This document shows positions 31,605 to 43,265 of a DNA stretch of 64,000 bases, piece after piece. Every line of letters starts with the position of its first letter. Position 1 is the stretch's first letter. Origin of the DNA: DATHBD01 sp035296325 (GTDB lineage Bacteria > Actinomycetota > Actinomycetes > Mycobacteriales > Micromonosporaceae). Position numbers and translations under genes: made by a program. The DNA lies in the NCBI GenBank assembly GCA_035296325.1, contig DATHBD010000014.1:73936-137935 (forward strand). The letters run 5' to 3'. The notes under the pieces were generated by a model. That model was not told where the DNA came from, did no database searches, and saw nothing but the letters and a program-made list of their open reading frames with translations.

Positions 31605-31644
31605 CGTATAGACCTGCTCTCATCGGTGCGAGCAGGTCTATACG
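31605..31644. repeat. 40-bp palindrome, family II copy 2
   Basis: The same palindrome as at 27726 with two base changes, both in the left arm near the centre. The right flank (GCGAAGCGGGGAACAACCCG) is related to that of copy 1. It lies in the 413-base gap between mqnL and ccsB, which has no recognisable gene. Confidence 0.8.
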
Positions 31645-31721
31645 TTGCGAAGCGGGGAACAACCCGGCCGGGACGCGTAACCGCGCGGTCGGCTCCCGGC
31701 AGCCACCGGACCACGCACGCC

Positions 31722-31773
31722 CCGGCCACGACCCGGCCCGGCCACGACCCGGCCCGGCCACGGCCACGGCCCG
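31722..31773. repeat. Short 16-bp tandem repeat before ccsB end
   Basis: About three copies of CGGCCACGACCCGGCC, the last degenerate, end 25 bases before the ccsB stop codon. It may help terminate the ccsB operon transcript. The rest of the gap from 31645 to 31797 shows nothing recognisable. Confidence 0.6.
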
Positions 31774-31797
31774 CCGCGTCGCCCGCGGCGAGAATTG

Positions 31798-32769
31798 TCA
31801 GTTGACGCCGGCGTAGGAGTGCAGGCCGGAGATCACCAGGTTCACGCCGTACAGATTGATCTGCATGACGCCCCAACCGGCGACCGCGATCCACGTCGCG
31901 GTGCTGCGCTTGATGCTGGGCGTGGCGCGGGCGTGCAGGTAGCAGGCGTAGACCACCCACGCGATGAAGGACCAGGTCTCCTTGGGATCCCAGCCCCAGT
32001 ACCGGCCCCAGGCGGCCTCCGCCCAGATGGCGCCGCAGATTACGGCAAACGTGTAGAGCGGGAACGCGAACGCGTGCACCCGGAACGTCAGCCGCTCCAG
32101 CCCTTCCGCCGCGGGCAGGCGGTTGCCGAGGGAGTACGGGAAGCTGACCTTGCCTTCGTCGTACCCGGTGCGGATCAGCGTCAGCGCGGCCGCGACGAAC
32201 CCGACCAGCAGGATGCCCGACGCGGCTGAGATCGTGCCGACATGGATCTTGAGCCAGTACGAGTTGAGGGCCGGCACCAGCGGGCCGGCCGCCGCGTAGA
32301 GGCTCATTCCGGCCACGCCGAGCATGATCAGCTGGATCAGCGCCAGAAAGAGCCCGAGGTGGCGCAGCGCCGGCCGGTAGGCCAGCACCACCAGCCAGGC
32401 CACCGTGCCGACGAAGCAGGTGGCCACCACGAACTCGTACATGTTGCCCCAGGGCACCCGGTCCGCCGCGAACCCCCTGGTGACCAGTGTGCCGCCGTGC
32501 GCCACGGCCGCGAGCACCGTGGACACGACACCGGCCAGCCCGGCGAGCCGGGCCCGCCGCTGCGCCGCGGAGACCGCACCGTCCCCGACGTCGGGCCGGT
32601 CCTGGGACGAGATCGGGGCGCCCGCGCCGACCAGGGCGGGGGCCCGCTCGGCGACCCGGGCCACCGCGCTGTCCGAGCCGAACGCGTACTCCACGGCGTA
32701 GCAGAGCATCGCCACCAGGTAGAGCAGGATCGCGGCCACGAGGAGGTTGTTCGATATCAGGTCAAGCAT
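31798..32769 (-). CDS. ccsB: Cytochrome c biogenesis protein CcsB (CcsA/ResC type)
   Basis: A 323-residue polytopic membrane protein, the haem-handling partner of ResB in system II cytochrome c maturation. The Trp-rich haem-binding motif WGRYWGWDPKETWSFIAW is intact, as are conserved histidines around VAHGGTLVTRG and RVHAFAFPLYTFAV. About eight membrane segments are visible. It passes haem to the outer face for attachment to CXXCH motifs. The ATG overlaps the resB stop by one base, and it is last in the operon. Confidence 0.93.
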   Translation of the reverse strand: MLDLISNNLLVAAILLYLVAMLCYAVEYAFGSDSAVARVAERAPALVGAGAPISSQDRPDVGDGAVSAAQRRARLAGLAGVVSTVLAAVAHGGTLVTRGFAADRVPWGNMYEFVVATCFVGTVAWLVVLAYRPALRHLGLFLALIQLIMLGVAGMSLYAAAGPLVPALNSYWLKIHVGTISAASGILLVGFVAAALTLIRTGYDEGKVSFPYSLGNRLPAAEGLERLTFRVHAFAFPLYTFAVICGAIWAEAAWGRYWGWDPKETWSFIAWVVYACYLHARATPSIKRSTATWIAVAGWGVMQINLYGVNLVISGLHSYAGVN

Positions 32770-34391
32770 CAGGTGCGCCCTTCTGTTTCGGCCGCTCCCG
32801 GCCGTGCCGCCCGCACGATCTCATCGAACTCGGCCGCGAAGCCGGGGTAGTCGCTGCGGGGTAGTCCGCCGGCGGTCACGCCGCCGGCACCGACCCGGAA
32901 GAAGACCCGCCGCCGCTTGCCCATCAGCGACCCGAGCAGCCCGAGGACGAGCAGGCCGGCACCGACCAGGACGACCGGCTCACCCGGATCATGCCGGACC
33001 GACAGGGTCACCCACGGGCGGGTGCCGACGAACTGCACGTCCGACCCGTCCGGCAGGAACCAGGTTTCGCCGGGGCGCAGGACGTGCTGCTCACCGACCT
33101 CCTTGAGCCGGCCGGCGTCGATCTGGCGCTGGTCGAGGGTGTACACCGACAGCGGCGTACCGGCGTCGAGGCCCAGGTCGCCGCCGTACGCGGTGATGAT
33201 CAGGCGGGGCTTGTTCTCGGCCGGGAAGGCCGAGGCGTTGTGCGTGATGTCGTCGGGCAGGGTCGGCAGGTACACGCCGGCGAACCCGATCTGACCGCCC
33301 GGGTCCGGCTTGGCGGTGGCCGGATTGATGTTGGCGTCCGGGAAGAGGACGACGCCGTCGCTGGTGAGCATGCCGTCCTGGGGCAGGAACGGCGCGACCT
33401 TGGTCTGCGACTGGCCGTACCGGTCGGTGTAGCGCAGCACCGGGGCGTACCCGTGGCCGAGCAGGTACACGTTCGCGTCGGGTAGCCGCAGCGGGGAGTT
33501 CACCGTCATCGACCGAACCCGCTCCGGGCCGTCCGGCGTCTCCCGGTAGCGCATCACCGCGTCGAACGTGCGCGGCTGCCCGCTCTCCTGGTACGTCGCG
33601 GTGAACTTCTCCAGCGTCAGGCAGTACGGCGGCAGGTCGGCGCCGCCCACGCGCGCCCCGAGGCTGCTCTCGTCGAACTGCTGCACGCCGGTGCAGAACG
33701 CGCTGTCCTCGCCGGTGATCAGGAGGCGGTTGCCGTGCCAGCCGTACCACGCGCCGAGGGCCACGCCGACGAGCAGCCCGAGCAGCGCGAAGTGGAAGGC
33801 CAGGTTGCCGGTCTCCTTGAGGTACCCCTTCTCGGCGCTGACGGTGACCGTACCGTCGTCGTGCCGGCGCACCGCGGTACGGAACCGGCGCCGCCGCAGC
33901 AGGCCGCGCAGGCGTTCCGCCGTGGCGGCGGCATCGACGTCGGCGTCCGCCACGTCGAGCTCAGCGAAGGCCGGCAGGCGGTCCAGTCGCCGCGGCGCGT
34001 CCGGCGGCGTCCGGACGAGCGCGGCACCATGGGTGCGCAGTCGGGGCACCAGGCACCCCACCAGCGACACGAAGAGCAGCAGGTAGATCGCCGAGAACCA
34101 CGGCGAGGAGTACACGTCGAAGAGGGACATGCGGTCCAGCAGCGGGCCCAGTTCGCGATGCTCGCGCAGGTAGGTGTTGACCGCCTCGACGCCCAGCCGG
34201 CGCTGCGGGAGCAGCGAGCCGGGGATCGCCGCGACGGCCAGCGCGAAGAGCAGGATCAGCGCGGTACGCATGCTGGTGAGCTGCCGCCAGCCTCGCCGGG
34301 CCAGCGCGACCAGCCGGTTGCCCGGGCGTCGCGGCGGCACCGGCGGGGGCGGTGCCGCGGCCGGCGCGACCCGGTCCTCCACAGTGGACAT
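32769..34391 (-). CDS. resB: Cytochrome c biogenesis protein ResB
   Basis: A 540-residue membrane protein forming the haem-lyase complex with CcsB. Three N-terminal helices (TALILLFALAVAAIPGSLLP, AIYLLLFVSLVGCLVP, FHFALLGLLVGVALG) are followed by a large external domain and a final helix, VVLVGAGLLVLGLLGSLM. LRTHGAALVRTPPDAPRRLDRLP and SAEKGYLKETGNLAFH are typical of actinobacterial ResB. The ATG overlaps the ccdA stop by one base. A longer open frame to 35045 is a shifted reading of ccdA. Confidence 0.93.
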   Translation of the reverse strand: MSTVEDRVAPAAAPPPPVPPRRPGNRLVALARRGWRQLTSMRTALILLFALAVAAIPGSLLPQRRLGVEAVNTYLREHRELGPLLDRMSLFDVYSSPWFSAIYLLLFVSLVGCLVPRLRTHGAALVRTPPDAPRRLDRLPAFAELDVADADVDAAATAERLRGLLRRRRFRTAVRRHDDGTVTVSAEKGYLKETGNLAFHFALLGLLVGVALGAWYGWHGNRLLITGEDSAFCTGVQQFDESSLGARVGGADLPPYCLTLEKFTATYQESGQPRTFDAVMRYRETPDGPERVRSMTVNSPLRLPDANVYLLGHGYAPVLRYTDRYGQSQTKVAPFLPQDGMLTSDGVVLFPDANINPATAKPDPGGQIGFAGVYLPTLPDDITHNASAFPAENKPRLIITAYGGDLGLDAGTPLSVYTLDQRQIDAGRLKEVGEQHVLRPGETWFLPDGSDVQFVGTRPWVTLSVRHDPGEPVVLVGAGLLVLGLLGSLMGKRRRVFFRVGAGGVTAGGLPRSDYPGFAAEFDEIVRAARPGAAETEGRT

Positions 34392-35140
34392 CAGATCGGC
34401 ACCGTTCCGATCCCGACCGTCGCCCGCAGCCAGATCATGAACGGGTCCCACGCGCCGAGCGCCAACGCCAGCCCGACCAGGATCAGCATCGCCCCGCCCA
34501 GCCGGGTCACCCACCGGCTGTTGCGCCGGATCGCCCGGGACAGGCCCAGCACCCGGCGGAAGCCCAGGCCGAAGGCGAGGAACGGCAGGCCGAGGCCGAG
34601 GCAGTACGCGACGGCGAGGGTGACCGCCCGCGGCACCGAGCCGCTCACGCCGGCCAGCCCGATCACCGCGCCGAGGGTCGGCCCGATGCACGGCACCCAG
34701 GACAGCGCGAAGGCCACGCCGAAGGCCGGCGCGCCGATCAGCCCGGCCGCGGGCAGGCGGGAGATCCGCCACTCCCGCTGCATGCCGGGGATCAGCCCGA
34801 GAAAGGCGAGACCGAGCACGATGATCAGGACGCCGGCGACCAGGTGCACGACCCGGGTGTTGGCGACCAGCGCCAGGCCGATCTTCATCGCCAGGATGTT
34901 GGAGGTGATCAGGACGGCCGAGAACCCGAGGATGAAGAGCCCGGTCCCGGCGAGGACCCGGCCACGATGGCGCCCCTCGTCGAGGTCGGCGCCGGCCAGC
35001 CCGGTGACGTAGCTCAGGTAGCCCGGCACCAACGGCAGTACGCACGGGGAGAGGAAGCTGGCCAGCCCGGCCAGCGCGGCGACCGCCACGGCCAGCAGCA
35101 GCGGCCCGGATTCGGCAATCGCCTCGAAGGTGGCGCCCAT
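34391..35140 (-). CDS. ccdA: Cytochrome c biogenesis thiol transporter CcdA
   Basis: A 249-residue six-helix membrane protein that carries reducing power from cytosolic thioredoxin to the outer face, keeping apocytochrome cysteines reduced. The two membrane cysteines are in FLSPCVLPLVPGYLSYV and SWVPCIGPTLGAVIGLA, the classic CcdA positions. It lies directly after tlpA (TAATG overlap), its likely partner, and before resB. Length is normal. Confidence 0.95.
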   Translation of the reverse strand: MGATFEAIAESGPLLLAVAVAALAGLASFLSPCVLPLVPGYLSYVTGLAGADLDEGRHRGRVLAGTGLFILGFSAVLITSNILAMKIGLALVANTRVVHLVAGVLIIVLGLAFLGLIPGMQREWRISRLPAAGLIGAPAFGVAFALSWVPCIGPTLGAVIGLAGVSGSVPRAVTLAVAYCLGLGLPFLAFGLGFRRVLGLSRAIRRNSRWVTRLGGAMLILVGLALALGAWDPFMIWLRATVGIGTVPI

Positions 35141-35673
35141 TACTGCTCCGCCGCTACCGTCTCGATCGCGGGGGTGAGTTCCTCGCGGGTCAACGCCTTG
35201 CGGTAGACCGCGGCGATCCGGCCCTGCCGATCGATGATCAGCGTGGCCGGGATGGAGTTGGGCGGCACCTTGAACGCCACGGAGAGCCGCCCCGGGGGGT
35301 CGAACAGGCTCGGGTAGCTCGCCGGGTGACCGACCAGGTACGCCTTCGCGGGGTCCCGGTCGTCGCGGGTGTTGATCCCGAGGAAGGTGACCCCGCTCGC
35401 CCTGGTCGCCCCGTACGACGCCTCGAGTTCGTCCGCCTCGTCCCGGCAGGGCGGGCACCAGGAGGCCCAGAAGTTGACCACGACCACCTTGTCGCGGTGC
35501 TCGCCGAGGTCGTACGAGCCGCCGCCGAGGAGCTCACCGCGCAGCTCCGGGGCGGCCCTGCGGTCGGCGACCGGGAACATGCCGCTACCGGTGTCGGCTG
35601 TCGCGGAGCCGGTGCAGGCACTGAGCGCGAAGGCTGCGACAAGCCCGAGGACGGCGGTACGGAGCCGACGCAT
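35140..35673 (-). CDS. resA: TlpA/ResA-like thioredoxin lipoprotein
   Basis: A 177-residue lipoprotein with lipobox LSAC (Cys20) and a thioredoxin domain containing WCPPC (C73, C76). The cis-proline region is PPNSIPATLIIDRQGRI. Acting outside the membrane and fed by CcdA, it should reduce the haem-binding cysteines of apocytochromes c. The ATG at 35673 overlaps the preceding stop by one base and starts the signal sequence, which excludes longer readings through the phosphatase gene. Confidence 0.92.
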   Translation of the reverse strand: MRRLRTAVLGLVAAFALSACTGSATADTGSGMFPVADRRAAPELRGELLGGGSYDLGEHRDKVVVVNFWASWCPPCRDEADELEASYGATRASGVTFLGINTRDDRDPAKAYLVGHPASYPSLFDPPGRLSVAFKVPPNSIPATLIIDRQGRIAAVYRKALTREELTPAIETVAAEQ

Positions 35674-36317
35674 CACGCCCCCTTGGCGGTCCGCGCGGTC
35701 GGGGACATCGCGACCAGGTGCGCGGCCGGCTCGCTGTAGCCGACGCCCACCACCCTGGTGCCCTCGAAGTGGAAGCTGGTGAGGCTGGCCAGGCCGCACT
35801 CCCGGGTACGCGGGTCGTGCCACAGGCGCTTGCGCTCGACGAAGCGACGCAGCGTCCAGATCGGCAGCTGGTGGGAGACGCAGACCGCCTCGTGCCCCTC
35901 GGCCGCGTCCCGTGCCGCGAGCAGCGCCGCGAACATCCGCTCGGCGAGGACCTTGTACGGCTCGCCCCAGGACGGCGTCACCGGGTTGCGCATGCTCCAC
36001 CAGTTGCGCGGGTGGCGCAGCGCCCCGTCGCCGACACCGAACCGCTTGCCCTCGAACCGGTTGATGCTCTCCAGCAGCCGGTCGTCAACGGCCACCGGCA
36101 GCTTGAACTGCGCGGCGAACGGCTCCGCCGTCTGCTGCGCGCGTTCCAACGGGCTCGCCACGACGTAGGTGACGTCCCGGTCGCTGAGCGCCTGGGCGGC
36201 CGCCTTCGCCATCTGCACGCCGAGGTCGGAGAGGTGGAAGCCGGGGAGGCGGCCGTAGAGCACCTTGTCCGGGTTGTGCACCTCGCCGTGGCGCAGCACG
36301 TGGACGACCGTGTTCAT
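35673..36317 (-). CDS. Histidine phosphatase family protein
   Basis: A 214-residue protein of the phosphoglycerate mutase-like superfamily. The catalytic RHGE motif is near the N-terminus (HVLRHGEVHNPDKVLYGR), and the second histidine is in VCVSHQLPIWTLRR. Substrate is unknown; members of this branch commonly lie between hemL and the cytochrome c genes in actinobacteria, so a role in that pathway is possible but unproven. It overlaps hemL (ATGA) and tlpA. Confidence 0.9.
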   Translation of the reverse strand: MNTVVHVLRHGEVHNPDKVLYGRLPGFHLSDLGVQMAKAAAQALSDRDVTYVVASPLERAQQTAEPFAAQFKLPVAVDDRLLESINRFEGKRFGVGDGALRHPRNWWSMRNPVTPSWGEPYKVLAERMFAALLAARDAAEGHEAVCVSHQLPIWTLRRFVERKRLWHDPRTRECGLASLTSFHFEGTRVVGVGYSEPAAHLVAMSPTARTAKGA

Positions 36318-37648
36318 GACCCGGCAACTTCCGCGGCGGCCCGGGCCGCGCGCGGCAGCGCCTCGGCGATGGTCTCCAGCGCCTGGTCATCGAGCGCGGT
36401 CGAGACGAACCACGCCTCGTACGCGCTGGGCGGCAGGTAGACGCCGGCGCTGAGCATGGCGTGGAAGAAGGCGCGGAAGGCACCGGTGTCCTGGGTGCGC
36501 GCGTCGTGGTAGCTGCGCACCTCGGCGGCCGTGAAGAAGATCGAGAACATGTTGCCGGCGTACGACAGGCGGTGTGGCACCCCGGCGGCGACCAGCGCGT
36601 CCGACGCGAACGTGCCCACCGCGGACGCCGTGGCGTCGAGGCGGGCGTACGTGTCGGCGGTCGCCAGGCGCAGCGAGGCCAGCCCGGCGGCGCAGGCGAG
36701 CGGGTTCCCGGACAGCGTCCCGGCCTGGTAGACCGGCCCGGCCGGCGCGAGCGCCCCCATGATCTCGGCCCGGCCACCGAACGCGGCGGCGGGCAGGCCG
36801 CCACCCATCACCTTGCCGAACATGTACAGGTCGGCGTCGACCGGATCGAGCCCGGCCCAGCCCCCGGCGCTGACCCGGAACCCGGTCATCACCTCGTCCA
36901 GCAGCAGCAGCGCGCCGTGCGCGTGGCACAACTCGGCGAGGCGGGCGTTGAAGCCCGGTGCCGGCGCGATCACGCCCATGTTGCCCGGTGCCGCCTCGGT
37001 GATCACCGCGGCGATCTCGCTGCCGTGCCGGGCGAACGCCTCCTCGACGGCGGCGACGTCGTTGTACGGCACCACGATGGTGTCCGCGGCGGCGGCACCC
37101 GTCACACCGGGCGAATCGGGCAGCGCCAGCGTCGCCACGCCGGAACCGGCCGCGACCAGCAGCGCATCGACGTGGCCGTGGTAGCACCCGGCGAACTTGA
37201 CCACCTTGGACCGCCCGGTGAACCCGCGGGCCAGGCGCAGCGCGCTCATCGTGGCCTCGGTACCGGAGTTGACCAGGCGCACCTGCTCCACCGGCGTACG
37301 CGCCACGATCTCGGCGGCCAGGTCCACCTCGCCCGGCGTCGGGGTGCCGAAGCTGGTGCCCCGGGTCGCCGCCTCGGTGATCGCGGCGATGACCTCTGGG
37401 TGGGCGTGGCCGTGGATCAGCGGGCCCCACGAGCAGACCAGGTCGACATAGCGCCGCCCGTCGGCGTCGGTCAGCCAGCAGCCCTCGCCGCGCACCATGA
37501 ACCTGGGCGTCCCGCCCACCGACCGGAATGCCCGGACAGGCGAGTTGACCCCGCCCGGCACGATGGCCTGGGCGCGGTCGAAAAGCGCCTGCGAGGCCGG
37601 CGCGTCGGCCGGGTATGGCCCGACGCCGGCCGATTCGATGTTTCTCAC
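36314..37648 (-). CDS. hemL: Glutamate-1-semialdehyde 2,1-aminomutase
   Basis: HemL converts glutamate-1-semialdehyde to 5-aminolevulinate, the first committed tetrapyrrole precursor in the C5 pathway. The 444-residue product has IVPGGVNSPVRAFRSVGG, SGTEATMSALRLARG, LLLDEVMTGFR, and the pyridoxal phosphate lysine in YMFGKVMGGGLPAAAFGG. The GTG at 37648 follows GGAGA closely; an ORF start at 37672 would add only eight residues. It heads the six-gene operon running through cytochrome c assembly, joining haem supply to haem use. Confidence 0.95.
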   Translation of the reverse strand: MRNIESAGVGPYPADAPASQALFDRAQAIVPGGVNSPVRAFRSVGGTPRFMVRGEGCWLTDADGRRYVDLVCSWGPLIHGHAHPEVIAAITEAATRGTSFGTPTPGEVDLAAEIVARTPVEQVRLVNSGTEATMSALRLARGFTGRSKVVKFAGCYHGHVDALLVAAGSGVATLALPDSPGVTGAAAADTIVVPYNDVAAVEEAFARHGSEIAAVITEAAPGNMGVIAPAPGFNARLAELCHAHGALLLLDEVMTGFRVSAGGWAGLDPVDADLYMFGKVMGGGLPAAAFGGRAEIMGALAPAGPVYQAGTLSGNPLACAAGLASLRLATADTYARLDATASAVGTFASDALVAAGVPHRLSYAGNMFSIFFTAAEVRSYHDARTQDTGAFRAFFHAMLSAGVYLPPSAYEAWFVSTALDDQALETIAEALPRAARAAAEVAGS

Positions 37649-37797
37649 GGCTTCTCCATTCTTACAGCCCACCTCCGCGCACGGCCCGCGGCCTCCGCGC
37701 CGGGGTGATGCAACCCACCCGCCGCCCCCTCGATCGTCACAGCTTCCCGAGGCGCGCGCGAACGGCTCACCGATCGGCGCCGGGTTAGGCTGTCCGA

Positions 37798-38127
37798 ATG
37801 GACCGACCCGAACTCGCCATCGCTGCGCGTCGCGTGGCCGGGGAGGCCGTCCTCACCCTGACCGGTGAGGTCGATATGTCCACGGTGCAGCGCCTGGCCG
37901 ACATGGTCGACGAGGAACTCACCGAGGCGCCACAGCGGGTGGTCCTCGACATGGCCGGCGTGACCTTCTGCGACTCCCAGGGCCTCGGGACACTCGTGGT
38001 GCTCAGCCGTAAGGCCACCCTGGCGCAGAGCTACCTCGTGCTGGTCAACGTCGGCCCGTTCCTGCTCAGGGTCCTGGAGATCACCGGCCTGCGGGACGCG
38101 CTCATGATCCAGGAAGCCCCGGTCTGA
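37798..38127 (+). CDS. STAS-domain anti-sigma factor antagonist
   Basis: A 109-residue RsbV/SpoIIAA-like protein. The STAS core is clear: LTLTGEVDMSTVQRLADM, VVLDMAGVTFCDSQGLGTLVVL, with the phosphorylatable serine in the CDSQG turn (about residue 60). Unphosphorylated antagonists bind an anti-sigma kinase and free a sigma factor. It lies beside a response regulator, a large hybrid kinase and a gene combining an RsbW-like kinase domain with a SpoIIE phosphatase, which together could set its phosphorylation state. Confidence 0.9.
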   Translation: MDRPELAIAARRVAGEAVLTLTGEVDMSTVQRLADMVDEELTEAPQRVVLDMAGVTFCDSQGLGTLVVLSRKATLAQSYLVLVNVGPFLLRVLEITGLRDALMIQEAPV

Positions 38128-38134
38128 GGGGCGG

Positions 38135-38695
38135 CTACAGCCGGGCACGAACCCGCCGCAGCGTCTCCGCCGCGCGGACCATCTGTTCGCCATCGAGCTG
38201 GCTGGCGCCGTCGAGCAGGGCGAGTGCCTCGTCCAGGTCCGCGGTGGCGGCGCGTAGCTCCACCTCGCGGATCCGGGCGCTCTCGGCGAGCGCCTGCAAC
38301 TGCCGGGTCTTCTGCCAGAGCTCGACGAAGACGGCGACCTTCGCCCGTAGTACCCAGGGATCGAACGGCTTGGTCAGGTAGTCCACGGCGCCGGCCGCGT
38401 ACCCGCGCATCGCCAGGTGGGAGTCCCGGTCGGCGGCGGTGAGGAAGATGATCGGCACGTGCCGGGTGCGCTCGCGCCGCTTGATGTGGCGGGCCGTCTC
38501 GAACCCGTCCATCGACGGCATCTGGGCGTCCAGCAGGATCAGCGCGAAGTCGTCCAGCAGCAGGTGCTTGAGCGCCTCCTCGCCGCTCTCGGCGGCGACC
38601 GGCTGCACGGGCAGGCCCTGCAGGCTGGCCTCCAGTGCCAGCAGGTTGTCCCGCCGGTCATCGACGAGCAGCACTCTGGCTGGCTTGTCCGGCAC
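38135..38695 (-). CDS. Response regulator with REC domain and C-terminal helix, no DNA-binding domain
   Basis: A 186-residue regulator. The receiver domain has the acidic pocket DD in VLLVDDRRDNLLALE, the phospho-acceptor aspartate in LILLDAQMPSMDGFETAR, and the conserved lysine in YLTKPFDPWVLRAKV. After residue 125 comes a long helical segment (LWQKTRQLQALAESAR) with no output domain, as in regulators that pair with histidine kinases on the same polypeptide chain family. The GTG at 38695 follows GGAG by five bases; an upstream GTG at 38731 is an alternative. It precedes no gene on its strand; the kinase gene lies just upstream. Confidence 0.9.
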   Translation of the reverse strand: MPDKPARVLLVDDRRDNLLALEASLQGLPVQPVAAESGEEALKHLLLDDFALILLDAQMPSMDGFETARHIKRRERTRHVPIIFLTAADRDSHLAMRGYAAGAVDYLTKPFDPWVLRAKVAVFVELWQKTRQLQALAESARIREVELRAATADLDEALALLDGASQLDGEQMVRAAETLRRVRARL

Positions 38696-38770
38696 GCGCG
38701 CTCCTTCGTCGACGATCACCACACTTCCCACGAAGTGTGACGATCTTGGATGGTACCGGGCAGCGCCGGC

Positions 38771-43153
<4,383 letters not shown>

Positions 43154-43265
43154 GTCTACCTCACCGATCGTTGCTCCGGGGTACCCATCATCGTCGCCGC
43201 AAGCCCCGCGCATCAGCGAGGACCCCGGTTGGATTGTTATCTCTCCTGCGGGGAGACTGCGAGGT

